Of a stretch of DNA of 64,000 bases, positions 8,053 through 16,391 are shown in pieces. The notes under the pieces are model-generated. The model ran no database searches. It had not been told where the DNA came from and saw only the letters and a program-made list of their open reading frames with translations. Made by a program: the position numbers and the translations under genes. The DNA comes from Oscillospiraceae bacterium (lineage in GTDB: Bacteria; Bacillota; Clostridia; Oscillospirales; Oscillospiraceae): positions 124,001-188,000 of the forward strand of contig SVMM01000005.1 in assembly GCA_015067435.1 (NCBI GenBank), given 5' to 3'. Position 1 is the stretch's first letter; every line of letters starts with the position of its first letter.

Positions 8053-8508
8053 TTATCGGTTGTTCAGCTTTTTCAGCCTCTGCTCGCGGTTTTGCTTTTC
8101 GGATTCAAAAACAGCCACCGCCAGATCGGTCAGCTCCTGATCCCACAGCTCACCGGTTTTCTGCGCCTCTGCCCACGGGCAGAGAGTGGGATAGTCTTCA
8201 TCAAGCACGATATCATATGAACCGTTGCGGTCGCTGACGCTTTTATACAGGTGCCTGCCGGTGTTGATCAGTTCATGGGCGTCTCTGCGTTCCATGCCTT
8301 TCGTCATCAGTTTGCCGAATATCTCCTCGTTGATCTCATAGAGATCGTAGTAACCCGCACAAATGGTTTCGGCGGTATAAAGCTCTCTTTCTCTGTCATA
8401 GCACGCCTTCCAGCCTGCTCCTGCCTTGAAAAGAAGCGCACCTTCCGTGTATTCCGCGGGAAGTCTGATTCGTTTCTCTTTCTTCTTGTCCCTGGATACT
8501 TTTGACAT
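8053..8508 (-). CDS. Hypothetical protein
   Basis: A 151-residue soluble protein that I do not recognise. The ATG at 8508 follows GGAGAGATCAAGCC. The N terminus is strongly basic (SKVSRDKKKEKRIRLP), followed by a mixed alpha/beta core with several aromatic residues (WKACYDRERELYTAETICAG) and a Glu/Lys-rich C-terminal helix (VFESEKQNREQRLKKL). The conserved-looking segment SYDIVLDEDYPTLCPWAEAQ may be the family hallmark. No membrane segment or known motif is visible. Co-directional with the Sel1 gene upstream. Confidence 0.6.
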   Translation of the reverse strand: MSKVSRDKKKEKRIRLPAEYTEGALLFKAGAGWKACYDRERELYTAETICAGYYDLYEINEEIFGKLMTKGMERRDAHELINTGRHLYKSVSDRNGSYDIVLDEDYPTLCPWAEAQKTGELWDQELTDLAVAVFESEKQNREQRLKKLNNR

Positions 8509-8569
8509 GGCTTGATCTCTCCGAATAGATTTGCCTGAATTTGACATTGGACGGCAGATTTTACGAAAT

Positions 8570-8992
8570 TCATTCGTCTTCGAAATCGGACAGCATATCA
8601 TAAGCAGCGTCATACCCGGCGTTTGCAGAGCGTCTCAGCCATCCCATGGCCTCGTCCCTGTTCTTTTCGGAATCCTTTGCAAGAAGGATGTTCGCTGCGT
8701 CGTACATTGCCTCCGGAACGCCTTGATCTGCCGCGAGCAGAAACCATTTGAGCGCTTTATCCTGATCCCGCTCGGTTCCTCTGCCTGTCAGGTACATAAA
8801 GCCTAAGGTAAACTGTGAAATAGCGTCTCCGCTCTCCGAGGCAACCGTCAGATAGCGCAGGGCGCGGTCAAGATCCTGCGGTACATTCCAGCCATAATAG
8901 AACTCTTTTCCGAGAAATGCGCACATTTCCGGATCGCCTTTCTCACATAATTCGATCACTGCATTGAGTTTTTCTTCCATTGAGGGTTCCAT
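8570..8992 (-). CDS. Sel1-repeat protein
   Basis: A 140-residue protein built of Sel1-like (TPR-related) repeats. The pattern A-x-x-x-LG-x-x-Y-x-x-G is visible as FTLGFMYLTGRGTERDQDKA followed by LKWFLLAADQGVPEAMYDAA and LRRSANAGYDAAYDML. Such repeats mediate protein-protein contacts in the cytoplasm or in signalling complexes. The ATG at 8992 has AAGGAGG 9 nt upstream, so the longer in-frame start at 9049 is rejected. It overlaps no neighbour and lies between TraX-like and hypothetical genes on the same strand. Confidence 0.82.
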   Translation of the reverse strand: MEPSMEEKLNAVIELCEKGDPEMCAFLGKEFYYGWNVPQDLDRALRYLTVASESGDAISQFTLGFMYLTGRGTERDQDKALKWFLLAADQGVPEAMYDAANILLAKDSEKNRDEAMGWLRRSANAGYDAAYDMLSDFEDE

Positions 8993-9053
8993 TATCCTAA
9001 GCCTCCTTTTCGTAATGATACTTACAAAACCCAGTTTCTCGATACTCAAATTA

Positions 9054-9743
9054 TCAGACGCAATCTCGCAGAAGATAGATCAGCAGCAAGTGCCCGGGAT
9101 AAAAAACGTAGAACAGCCACTTGAGACCTTTACCGCGTTGACCGTTGTACATCAGTATCGGAAGAAAACCAAGCAGGCCGAACCAGTAGATGCCGACGTT
9201 GCGAAGGATCGCGTGGAAGACGATGGCCGCTGCGTTGTTGATCAGCGGAGCTTTGTCCCGGAGCAGATAGTATACGATGATAAGCCCGACGCCGAGCAGG
9301 TTGTAATCAAGCCCAAGGAACAAAGAGGAGAGGAAAAACACCAGAAGCACAAAGCCGGCAAGAACGTATCTTCCCTTTGTTCGCTTGTTTTCAAGCAATT
9401 TTTCATAGCAGAGCAGGCCGAGAATCGCCCACGTGAAGGTGAGCATGATGTTCTGATGGGTAAACTCCAGAAGCTTGCCAGAGGCGACCAGGTCGAAGGG
9501 CACTTCGCTGATCACGCCGAACAGCAGCATCCGCAGCAGGTATTTCGGCTTGTTACGAGTATGGCTAAAGCCTTCCGCAATGCAAAATGCGAAGATCGGC
9601 ATGGCAATTCTGCCGATCACCCGCATCCAGATCTGATCCGGGAAAAAGTTGTCGCCCACATGGTCAAAGACCATGGAGACCAGCGCAATCAGCTTCAATG
9701 CCGTACCGTCGAGAAGCTGAATTCTTTCCGGTGTCTTCCTCAT
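9054..9743 (-). CDS. TraX family membrane protein
   Basis: A 229-residue polytopic membrane protein with about seven to eight hydrophobic helices. The N-terminal LLDGTALKLIALVSMVFDHV with a following RVIGRIAMPIFAFCIAEGF is the hallmark of TraX, the family named after the F-pilin N-acetylase; the His/Arg residues in these motifs are conserved. In Clostridia TraX proteins are common and not tied to conjugation, so an acyl- or acetyltransferase-like membrane role is only inferred. The ATG at 9743 follows GAGGATAAC; the longer start at 9785 lacks a site. Confidence 0.85.
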   Translation of the reverse strand: MRKTPERIQLLDGTALKLIALVSMVFDHVGDNFFPDQIWMRVIGRIAMPIFAFCIAEGFSHTRNKPKYLLRMLLFGVISEVPFDLVASGKLLEFTHQNIMLTFTWAILGLLCYEKLLENKRTKGRYVLAGFVLLVFFLSSLFLGLDYNLLGVGLIIVYYLLRDKAPLINNAAAIVFHAILRNVGIYWFGLLGFLPILMYNGQRGKGLKWLFYVFYPGHLLLIYLLRDCV

Positions 9744-9800
9744 GTTATCCTCGCTTCCGGGCAGGCAGATCCATAGCCCCGTCATGCCGCTTTCCTTTGC

Positions 9801-10070
9801 CTATTCTGACAGTTCCCGGAGAACCAGATCGGTTTCTCCCGGATTCAGCCCGATCTCGATCCGTTTCACTTTCGGATGCTTCCTGTATTGTGTTCTGACC
9901 GCGTCGCGGAGCACGGTTCCGCTGTGGTATCCGTGGATCACACGCAGCCGGTAGACGGAGGCGTCAGCACGGCGCAGTCTGGCGTCAATCGCCGTGATTG
10001 CCTGCGCCTGCGTCATATTGTGAACATCTATTTCAAGAAACCCGCTGAGAGGAATGATGATCGCCTCCAT
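9801..10070 (-). CDS. Stand-alone Smr domain protein
   Basis: An 89-residue protein that is essentially one Smr (small MutS-related) domain: EIDVHNMTQAQAITAIDARL corresponds to the LDLHG...A helix start, RLRVIHGYHSGTVLRDAVR to the conserved HGxGxGxLR motif, and the end (HPKVKRIEI..NPGETDLVL) to the closing strand. In the classic motif the Gly-Lys-Gly after HG is degenerate here (HGYHSG). Smr domains nick or bind branched nucleic acid. It lies just upstream of the TraX-like gene and downstream of the UPF0158 gene. Confidence 0.8.
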   Translation of the reverse strand: MEAIIIPLSGFLEIDVHNMTQAQAITAIDARLRRADASVYRLRVIHGYHSGTVLRDAVRTQYRKHPKVKRIEIGLNPGETDLVLRELSE

Positions 10071-10086
10071 TCGCCGTTCTCAACGC

Positions 10087-10500
10087 TCATTGACTGTCCT
10101 CATTGCTGTCGGTCAGGACGATTCCGCAGTCTTCGCACCACTCCAGGGCAATGCGCTTATACTCCGCGTCCCTGAACTGATACCATTCCTGATCCAGCCC
10201 CATACGGCGAACAGCGTCTTTGAAACGGCGAAATGCTCCGCGACCGGAAATCGCCGAATGAAGCTCTGACGAATGATGCCTGTCGGCAAAGTCCGCCATC
10301 ATGCCATATTCATTGATATCCCTGCGGCTTGGAAGGCGCTTGAAGCCGTGTTCGTCCAATGTATCGGCGGCGTCCTCATATTCATCCCGCGTCATTCCAA
10401 AGTCGTCGAGCCATGTGATCTCATGGGTCACGAGGTCGTAGAAGGCTTCGGAAGCATCGTTTGTCATCTCAAGAGCCTGAATCACATCATCAAGCGTCAT
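10087..10500 (-). CDS. UPF0158-like protein
   Basis: A 137-residue acidic protein. The central motif LPSRRDINEYGMMADFADRH and the following AISGRGAFRRFKDAVRRMG, then WYQFRDAEYKRIALEWCEDC, match the UPF0158 pattern in which a short W-x-x-F and the helix ending in W-C/L close the fold. No enzymatic function is known for the family. It overlaps the upstream 341-residue gene by 4 bp (ATGA), implying translational coupling. Confidence 0.75.
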   Translation of the reverse strand: MTLDDVIQALEMTNDASEAFYDLVTHEITWLDDFGMTRDEYEDAADTLDEHGFKRLPSRRDINEYGMMADFADRHHSSELHSAISGRGAFRRFKDAVRRMGLDQEWYQFRDAEYKRIALEWCEDCGIVLTDSNEDSQ

Positions 10501-11522
10501 TTCAGCACCTCAATCCCAAGTTCTTTCATCTTTCGCTCAAGCTCGGTCCTGTCCATGGAGCCGTTGGCAAAGGCTTGCTGTATGCCGGGCCCAAAGCTCA
10601 GCATAGGACGCACTGAACCGGAGAACTGTGCGGACAAGTCGCTCGGCGTCCAGCCGTGGTTGCACCACAGGTGCTGGTTGTTGTTCATGTCAGTGATCAA
10701 GGCGAGCAGTTTTTCGGACTGCTTGCTTGGAAGGACAACGCCCATCTCTGTCAGGCTGTCAAAGAAGTACTCGATGCTCTTCGACGGGGGAAAATGACCG
10801 ATGCTGTTGCGCCATTTCAAGCCGTTCACCAGATACCTGTCGGCTGTGACGCTGTTTATCTGCTTTTCGTACTCTTCCGCCTTCTTGGAGTTCCCCTTGA
10901 AGCCGTCGACCTCGCCGCGTAGTATGCGAAGCTCAAAATCATCATCGGCGCTGACAAAGGCAAAGCCTTTGAGGAATTTACCTTGATATTTGCACGGATG
11001 CATGCGTCCCTGGTTGTCTTCGTATTCGGAAAGAGTCGCTTTGAGATTCCCGAGCAGCCCCAGAAGCTCCTGCTCGTATCTGCTTTCCGGCATCGTGACA
11101 AAAGTAAGCAGATTCTCGGGAACATAGAACGGCTTCCCGTCGGAAGCCTCCAGAATATGATACAGATCCCAGAATCTTGCATATTTCTGGGGCACGATTT
11201 CTCGAAGAGCTACAATCCGCAGCTTGTCTGCACGCGGTTCTTCCGTATAAACCTCATCGGCCTCGAAAACGTAGTAGGGGACAGACTCCCTGCGCAGGAT
11301 CCCCAATGCGGCATACATATCTTTCCTGTGCAGACGCGGGGTTTCGGCTTTGGAAGAGAGCTCCCTGTACACATCCCAGGCATCCTCCGCTGTAATAACG
11401 CCGTAGAGATTGGCGCAAGCCGCAAAGAAGTCATGCAGAAAGCTGATTTGGATCTCGTTCAACCCGGCTTCGGAATAGAGCCGATTCAGACTCTTCTCGG
11501 ATAACGGTTTGGGATATGACAT
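10497..11522 (-). CDS. Hypothetical protein coupled to UPF0158 gene
   Basis: A 341-residue soluble protein without a family I can name with confidence. N-terminal residues 1-90 are helical (LNEIQISFLHDFFAACANLY), the middle contains a charged linker (KGNSKKAEEYEKQINS), and the C terminus has an HLWCNHGWTPSDLS motif followed by an amphipathic helix (RTELERKMKELGIEVL). The Cys/His pair in that motif could bind metal. The stop overlaps the start of the UPF0158 gene (ATGA), so the two are expressed together. Start ATG 11522 has an AGGAGGGCTACC site. Confidence 0.6.
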   Translation of the reverse strand: MSYPKPLSEKSLNRLYSEAGLNEIQISFLHDFFAACANLYGVITAEDAWDVYRELSSKAETPRLHRKDMYAALGILRRESVPYYVFEADEVYTEEPRADKLRIVALREIVPQKYARFWDLYHILEASDGKPFYVPENLLTFVTMPESRYEQELLGLLGNLKATLSEYEDNQGRMHPCKYQGKFLKGFAFVSADDDFELRILRGEVDGFKGNSKKAEEYEKQINSVTADRYLVNGLKWRNSIGHFPPSKSIEYFFDSLTEMGVVLPSKQSEKLLALITDMNNNQHLWCNHGWTPSDLSAQFSGSVRPMLSFGPGIQQAFANGSMDRTELERKMKELGIEVLK

Positions 11523-11544
11523 GGTAGCCCTCCTTCTGTGATGC

Positions 11545-12123
11545 TCATTTCAGGCTGCTTTCCTTTTCGTATTCCTCAAGGAACCGCACCAGTAAAGCGT
11601 GGCGCGGCTCGGCGAGTATGCGCGCCGTTTCCGTGTTCAGTTCGTCCTTGAGAAGCAGCAGCTTTTCGTGGAAGTGTGCGACGGACTCGTCCAGCGAGCG
11701 CCCGTGCTCGCCGCCGTAGGCAAACGTGCGGGCGATGCCGATGGCACCGAGCGCGTCAAGCCGGTCCGCGTCCTGTACGATCTTGCCTTCCAGCGTCTCC
11801 GGGCGCTTGCCGCGGTTTTGGCTGAAGGAGACGGCGTTGATCGCCTCACAGATGCGCTTGATCTTCTCCGGCGCGACCTTCTGCGCGGTTAGGAACGAAC
11901 GCGCGTTGGCGTTGTTCTCCGTGTGGAACAGCTTGTGGTCGTCGGCGTCGTGCAGCAGCGCCGCCAGCGCGACGATCTCCGTATCGCAGCCGGGCTCACC
12001 GTCCGCGATGAGGAGCGCGTTGCGGTACACGCGCAGGCTGTGCTCGGCGTCGTGCCCGCCGGAGTTGCCGCGAAACAGGTCCTGTATGTAGTCGATTGCC
12101 GCTGTGATGGTTGCGTCGTTCAT
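11545..12123 (-). CDS. HD-domain phosphohydrolase
   Basis: A 192-residue HD-superfamily metal-dependent phosphohydrolase. Ligands are visible: H in GGHDAEHSLRVYRNAL (about residues 19-24), the HD pair in LAALLHDADDHKLF (about 53-54), and D in KIVQDADRLDALGAIGIAR (about 114-118). The order and the DADRLDALGA motif match the YedJ/uncharacterised HD group, which hydrolyses nucleotides or cyclic nucleotides. The substrate is unknown. It sits 3 nt upstream of nothing on its own strand; the GNAT gene ends 4 nt before its upstream start region, so the pair may share a transcript. Confidence 0.88.
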   Translation of the reverse strand: MNDATITAAIDYIQDLFRGNSGGHDAEHSLRVYRNALLIADGEPGCDTEIVALAALLHDADDHKLFHTENNANARSFLTAQKVAPEKIKRICEAINAVSFSQNRGKRPETLEGKIVQDADRLDALGAIGIARTFAYGGEHGRSLDESVAHFHEKLLLLKDELNTETARILAEPRHALLVRFLEEYEKESSLK

Positions 12124-12126
12124 GTA

Positions 12127-12675
12127 TTATCCCCGCCACTCTTTCTTCAGGATCGCATACTCCATCGTGTTCTCATAGCGCGGTGTGCCGTCCGGGTTGT
12201 TGACGAAGCTCACAAACTCCAGATACAGCCCTTCGCGCCGCATACCGAGCCGTTCGCACAGATGCTGGCTGGGCAGGTTGTAGTCCTCGGTGTAGGCGTA
12301 GATGCGCCGTGCGCCCGCCTCGTTGAACAGAAAATCAAAGAAAGCGTGTGCTGCTTCGTAGGCGTAGCCTTTGCCCGTATAGCTGAGGTTCAGCATCCAG
12401 CACGGGCTGAATGTGTCTTTCGGCGCATCGTCTCCCGGAGCCTCGCCCTCCGGATGGGCAAAGATCTCGCCGATTACCTTGTCGGTTTCCTTGAGTTCGA
12501 TGGCAAAGTAATACTCGTCCGCCGCGCGCTCCTTCATCTTCGCCTTGGCTTCTTCGAGCGAATTAAGCTTCATGCAGGCAAAGCAGTTCACGGCGGGTTC
12601 TTTCAGATACTCCAGTACATCCGCCGCGTCGTCCTCCGTGAAGGGGCGAAGTATCAGCCGCTCGGTTTCAATCAT
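12127..12675 (-). CDS. GNAT family acetyltransferase, RimJ/RimL type
   Basis: A 182-residue protein with the RimJ-type opening MIETERLILRPFTEDDAADV, the strand NLSYTGKGYAYEAAHAFFDFL containing the acetyl-CoA-binding GxGxA-type loop (TGKGYA), and the end segment IYAYTEDYNLPSQHLCERLGM. Family members acetylate protein N termini, aminoglycosides or small molecules; no specific substrate can be inferred. ATG 12675 follows ATGAGGTGAACCGT; longer in-frame starts upstream have no ribosome binding site. Followed closely by the HD gene at 12123. Confidence 0.88.
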   Translation of the reverse strand: MIETERLILRPFTEDDAADVLEYLKEPAVNCFACMKLNSLEEAKAKMKERAADEYYFAIELKETDKVIGEIFAHPEGEAPGDDAPKDTFSPCWMLNLSYTGKGYAYEAAHAFFDFLFNEAGARRIYAYTEDYNLPSQHLCERLGMRREGLYLEFVSFVNNPDGTPRYENTMEYAILKKEWRG

Positions 12676-12811
12676 ACGGTTCACCTCATTGCATCTGTAC
12701 GCAGAGCTAATCATTGCGCTGTCGGCGGACGTTCCCGTGGGGACGCAAGAATTCCTCAAGCTCACTGCTGAAGTATACCACATCGGATTGCTTTCCGCAA
12801 AGAAGAATTCA

Positions 12812-12989
12812 TGCTGAGCTTGCGACATTTTTTGCAGTCCTCGGTGCCGGTTATGTGGCATGGCTGCTCATGAAGTTCATCGTATGGATCGACGGAGCCG
12901 ATCAGCTTGACGCGGAAGACGGAGCAACCGTTATGGACCGCGCGCCGGGAGCAACGGAGCATCACATCGATCTGCAGGATGCGGCATAA
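12812..12989 (+). pseudogene. Possible C-terminal remnant of a membrane protein
   Basis: A plus-strand frame ending at 12989 contains one membrane helix (FFAVLGAGYVAWLLMKFIVW) followed by an acidic tail (DGADQLDAEDGATVM). It has protein-like composition but no start or ribosome binding site and no upstream domain, so it looks like the end of a lost gene. The family is not recognised. Confidence 0.3.
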
Positions 12990-13043
12990 TCGCCTGCCAG
13001 CATCTTGTTCTCGACATGAAGGCTGCAGTGTGCTATGCTACAA

Positions 13044-13146
13044 TATACCAACAATTATCGTAGTAGCAGCTATCATCAGCGATGGCAACCGTGTTCTTGC
13101 TGCCCAACGTGGCTGCTGTGCCTGCAAGGTTGGGCTTTCCTCTTGA
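13044..13146 (+). pseudogene. NUDIX hydrolase N-terminal remnant
   Basis: The frame reads IIVVAAIISDGNRVLAAQRG and then stops after about 12 unrelated residues. This is the typical first strand-loop-strand of MutT-type 8-oxo-dGTP diphosphatases; the GGK and Nudix box are missing. A truncated gene, one of several remnants near the tRNA island. Confidence 0.6.
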
Positions 13147-13159
13147 AAATGGGAGAAAA

Positions 13160-13226
13160 GTGTATCAAAAAGCCTGTCCGGAAGATGGTGCATTCAAAAA
13201 AGTCGGTGGGGAGCTTTTTGATACAC
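13160..13226 (+). terminator. Long inverted repeat with U-tract
   Basis: GTGTATCAAAAAGC (13160-13173) pairs perfectly with GCTTTTTGATACAC (13213-13226) over a 39-nt loop, and TATTTTT follows. It lies between the NUDIX remnant and the DUF434 gene. It could be a terminator or the trace of an inserted palindromic element. A second imperfect hairpin, GTCCC..AAAA/TTTTT..GGGAC, follows at 13259-13284. Confidence 0.5.
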
Positions 13227-13354
13227 TATTTTTCGGTTCTGGGAGCGAAGTCCCGCCTGTCCCCAAAAGCATACTTTTTGGGACGGGCATCGAAAGCGCC
13301 GGCTGGTGCTTTTACGTTATTATATATGGAGACGTAGCTGGAGGCAAAGAAACG

Positions 13355-14068
13355 ATGCCGGAAACCGTACAGAGGGGATACTGCCCGACGGATGAGCGGG
13401 ACTTTCAAAAACAGCTTGATACGCTTGAAAAGGCGGGAAACGACGTCTACTACCTGATCAACCGTGGGTATCCGATCAAATCCGCAACCGAGTTTGTCGG
13501 GAACCACTACCTGCTTTCCGAGCGCCAAAGGCTGGCGCTGGCAAGGAGCATTTCTCCTGAAACCAGCATTCTTGCTCGAAAAGCCAAGGAATTGCCGCAT
13601 CTTCCGGAAGGCTCCACGGTGCATATCGATGGCTTCAACACGATCATTTCCCTTGAGATAGCCTTTTCCGGTTCAACGCTTCTCCTCTGCATGGACGGGA
13701 CGGTTCGGGACTTGGCAGGACTGCGCGGTACATATCGCCTGATCGACAAGACAGACATGGCGATCCGCGCAGTCAGAGGTGTTTTGGAGGAGGAGAAGGT
13801 CGGTGTGGCACATTTTGTGCTGGATGCGCCGGTGTCCAACTCCGGCCGCCTCAAGGCCGGGATCGCGGAAATCATGGAGGATTCCCCTGTACAAGTGGAT
13901 TTCTCGGTCATTCCTGACGTTGATCGGTATCTCTATAAGCAGGAAGCGGTCGTGACAGGCGACGCAATCATCCTCGACCACTGCAAGTCATGGTTCAATC
14001 TGGTCAGGCGGGCGATTGACCGCGAGATCGGTGACTATCCCTATGTTCAAATCGTAAAACCGTTGTAA
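13355..14068 (+). CDS. DUF434 domain protein
   Basis: A 237-residue protein. Residues 1-60 (RGYCPTDERDFQKQLDTLEK, then VYYLINRGYPIKSATEFVGN) match DUF434, followed by the partner domain usually fused to it (HIDGFNTIISLEIAFSGSTL, then CMDGTVRDLAGLRGTYR), with Asp residues in VDGFN/CMDGT/VLDAPVSNSGRL placed as in PIN- or nuclease-like metal sites. Function is unknown; nuclease activity is only suggested by the acidic cluster. The ATG at 13355 has GGAGG 10 nt upstream; the longer frame from 13082 runs through the inverted repeat and is not used. Confidence 0.8.
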   Translation: MPETVQRGYCPTDERDFQKQLDTLEKAGNDVYYLINRGYPIKSATEFVGNHYLLSERQRLALARSISPETSILARKAKELPHLPEGSTVHIDGFNTIISLEIAFSGSTLLLCMDGTVRDLAGLRGTYRLIDKTDMAIRAVRGVLEEEKVGVAHFVLDAPVSNSGRLKAGIAEIMEDSPVQVDFSVIPDVDRYLYKQEAVVTGDAIILDHCKSWFNLVRRAIDREIGDYPYVQIVKPL

Positions 14069-14133
14069 GTGAAGCTGATTTCAGATATCAATTTCCTGAG
14101 GTCAGGGAATTGATGACGAGGAGGACGACAACA

Positions 14134-14312
14134 ATGCAATTCATCTGCTATCCCAAATGCACGACCTGCCAGAAGGCGAAGAAGTGGCTGGACGCCAACG
14201 GCATCGCCTATGAAGAACGCCATATCAAGGACGATACCGCCTCTTCCTGCCCGTCTGCTCCGGGGACATGCTGTTCAACGCATTTAACGAGTATCTGGCG
14301 TTTTTGGATTAA
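14134..14312 (+). pseudogene. ArsC/Spx-family gene fragment fused to a foreign end
   Basis: ATG 14134 with GAGGAGG starts a good thioredoxin-fold ArsC/Spx sequence: YPKCTTCQKAKKWLDANGIA then YEERHIKDDT. After 35 codons similarity stops. In another frame the next 70 nt read LFLPVCSGDMLFNAFNEYLA and end at TAA 14310-14312, a piece of an unrelated protein. The join indicates a deletion; the ArsC/Spx C terminus is lost. Confidence 0.7.
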
Positions 14313-14411
14313 CTACGGAGGAACACCGCAAGGGGGACAAAAAATGCTGCTGAATGTGCTATCCATCATCGCGAATGCGGCTTTTTTACTTGACTTCACA
14401 GGAGATTTACC

Positions 14412-15023
14412 ATGACCAAGGACGAATTGCTCGCATACGCGCGGGAACAGTACGGCACGGAGCCGGAATACCTCTGGGAGAGCTCACCGAACACCTTTGT
14501 GCTGCGCCACCGCGGAAACCGCAAGTGGTACGCCGTCGTCATGGATGTGCGGCGTGACCGCTTGGGGCTTCCGGGCGAGGACATCGTCTACATCATGGAT
14601 GTGAAATGCGGCCCGCTGCTCAGCGGCTCCTACATCGGCAAGTCCGGCGTCGTGCCCGCGTACCACATGAACAAGACACACTGGCTGGGTGTGCTGCTCG
14701 ACGGTTCGGCGGCGGATGCGACCGTGACGGAGCTGCTGGATCTGAGTTATGAGCGCACGCAGGCGAGAAGGAGAAGTGGCGAGCGCATGAGTCGGATCGC
14801 ACGCATCGAGAAATACGAGCGGCTTTTTGATGAAGCAACGAAGCGGCCGGACAAGGAAAAACTACGACTTCTCAACGCTTACTACACTTCCGGCGAATGG
14901 CTGGAGGATTACACTGCGGATGAGAACGGCGAGCTTCCGAAGAATTTGAAACGCGGTGTGCTGTCGCAGGATGCGCTGTACGATTTGTTGGAGAAGCATC
15001 GTGAGCTGTTGGGACGGTTCTGA
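14412..15023 (+). CDS. MmcQ/YjbR domain fused to DUF4298
   Basis: A 203-residue two-domain protein. Residues 1-115 form a MmcQ/YjbR double-wing fold (TKDELLAYAREQYGTEPEYL, then SSPNTFVLRHRGNRKWYAVV, and MNKTHWLGVLLDG), a family linked to DNA binding. Residues about 125-203 (SRIARIEKYERLFDEATKRP to LEKHRELLGRF) match DUF4298, a helical domain usually found as a separate small protein. ATG 14412 follows AGGAGATTTACC. Its 25-nt gap to the macrodomain gene suggests co-transcription. The role is unknown. Confidence 0.82.
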   Translation: MTKDELLAYAREQYGTEPEYLWESSPNTFVLRHRGNRKWYAVVMDVRRDRLGLPGEDIVYIMDVKCGPLLSGSYIGKSGVVPAYHMNKTHWLGVLLDGSAADATVTELLDLSYERTQARRRSGERMSRIARIEKYERLFDEATKRPDKEKLRLLNAYYTSGEWLEDYTADENGELPKNLKRGVLSQDALYDLLEKHRELLGRF

Positions 15024-15047
15024 TAGATTGTTTGGAGGTGTTAACCA

Positions 15048-15575
15048 ATGAGCAAAATTGAACTGATCCACGGATCCTGCGCGGACCAGACGGCTGATGC
15101 GGTGGTCAACGCAGCAAACAGCGGACTTTGGGCCGGCAGCGGCATCTGCGGAGTCATCTTCCGCAAAGCTGGAATGACTGAGCTTACGGATGCCTGCAGT
15201 AAGTACGAAACTCCGCTCAGGGACGGAGACGCCGTGATTACCCCGGCATTCCGGATGAAGAATGCAAAGGCTGTCATTCATGCGGTCGGTCCGAATTTTG
15301 CTCGGACGCCGAAAGCATTCAAGGAACTCTTTGATGCATACTACAACTCCTTAGTGGTGCTCAAGGAGAACGGCTACCACAGCATTTCATTCCCGCTGAT
15401 CAGCGCCGGTATCTTCGGCGGCTCTTTGGAAGACCCGCCCGGCGAATCCGCCAAACAGTGCCTGCGCGCCTATCGGAAGTTTGTCGCCGATTATCCAGAC
15501 TATGACGTGGATGTGAAGCTGTGCGCATACTCGTCCGCGGACATGGCGTCGGCCTCAAAACAGTTTGAAGCGTGA
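15048..15575 (+). CDS. Macro domain (ADP-ribose-binding) protein
   Basis: A 175-residue protein made of one macro domain. It has the strand IELIHGSC, the ADP-ribose motif ADAVVNAANSGLWAGSGICG (NAAN with the Gly loop), AVIHAVGPNF, and ISFPLISAGIFGG in the phosphate loop. Macro domains bind or hydrolyse ADP-ribose, O-acetyl-ADP-ribose or ADP-ribosylated proteins and nucleic acids. ATG 15048 has TTTGGAGGTG upstream. It lies just after the MmcQ/DUF4298 gene; no ADP-ribosyltransferase (DarT-like) neighbour is visible, so it is not clearly an antitoxin. Confidence 0.9.
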   Translation: MSKIELIHGSCADQTADAVVNAANSGLWAGSGICGVIFRKAGMTELTDACSKYETPLRDGDAVITPAFRMKNAKAVIHAVGPNFARTPKAFKELFDAYYNSLVVLKENGYHSISFPLISAGIFGGSLEDPPGESAKQCLRAYRKFVADYPDYDVDVKLCAYSSADMASASKQFEA

Positions 15576-15635
15576 GTTGAAACCTCACATATGTCACGAT
15601 TGTTGTATCATTATCGTGACAAGGCGGAGAGTAGA

Positions 15636-15916
15636 ATCAGTGCCTCAAGAGCAACAAGCGCGTCGGTTTTGCCGTCTTTGAGCCGTACAGTGGGTTTGGA
15701 CAGCTCAAGAGCCTGCAAATCACGGGAACGGCGGAGATGGTCGAGCCGTTCAGCGAGGAATATCAGAAACTGCTGGACCACAAGAAGATACCGGCAGACG
15801 CGATCCGGAAACTCCCGAAGCCGATGAATCTCATTAAGATCGTACCGGAGAGCTTTGACTATCTGGACTCGGATTTGAAAAAAGACGGCTTCGGAAGCCG
15901 CCAGCATTTGGAGTGA
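15636..15916 (+). pseudogene. Truncated pyridoxamine-phosphate-oxidase-family gene
   Basis: A frame without a start reads RVGFAVFEPYSGFGQLKSLQ, then ITGTAEMVEPFSEEYQKLL, and ends with ESFDYLDSDLKKDGFGSRQH before TGA. This is the C-terminal half of a PNPOx-like flavoprotein. The N-terminal half is missing, and a TAG at 15633 closes the frame upstream. Another remnant beside the tRNA block. Confidence 0.75.
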
Positions 15917-16123
15917 TCGTGGAGGGAGAATAAATGAAGAGCAGCAACTATTCGAAGGCAAAGACACTGACGCTGATTCCGATGGACGAGCGAGGCCTGT
16001 GTCATAGAGTGACACAGACCTCAGCCCTTTGCCCGTGGTCATTTCGTTCGATTTGCAAATTCGAAAAAAGGGTGAAGCGCGCCACCGCTGAAGACCCGGA
16101 GCGGAGAAAAATGAAAAAAGGGG

Positions 16124-16152
16124 TTGACAGATAGTATACGCTGTGTTATTAT
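16124..16152 (+). promoter_or_regulatory. Strong promoter upstream of structured leader
   Basis: TTGACA, 17-bp spacer, TATTAT. It points to the 51-codon frame and structured segment at 16209-16434. The stretch from 15917 to 16123 before it holds only an unconvincing 66-codon frame and a hairpin, GTGTCA-TAGAG-TGACAC. Confidence 0.8.
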
Positions 16153-16208
16153 CACCTCGAAATACGGAGCGACAAATTCATTTCGCCCCAGAAAGGAAGA
16201 CACCGACG

Positions 16209-16361
16209 ATGTTACTGAGAAAGTTTTTGGTGAATGCCAATACGTGTGATATGCCGCGCTCTGATTATCAGCAGAGCCGTCACTTCAGTGCGCCCATTAC
16301 GGTCGTGGCCAGAATTGAATCAGTGTGCAAAGCCGATGTTTTCGGGGCTTTGCCTGCATAG
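16209..16361 (+). CDS. Small ORF, 50 residues, uncertain
   Basis: Behind AGAAAGGAAGACACCGACG an ATG opens a 50-codon frame starting MLLRKFLVNANTCDMPRSDY. It lies in a short transcription unit with its own promoter and terminator. Its 3' end overlaps a hairpin (16327-16353), so the unit may be an RNA rather than a coding gene. No family is recognised. Confidence 0.35.
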   Translation: MLLRKFLVNANTCDMPRSDYQQSRHFSAPITVVARIESVCKADVFGALPA

Positions 16362-16391
16362 CCGCAGGCAAAAGTTCATAGGGACTGTTTA

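Noticed and set aside
13160-13284. CRISPR-like or tandem repeats
   Set aside because: Only two unrelated inverted repeats; no regular direct repeats or spacers anywhere in the window.
15048-15575. Macro domain as part of a DarTG toxin-antitoxin pair
   Set aside because: No ADP-ribosyltransferase is encoded next to it.
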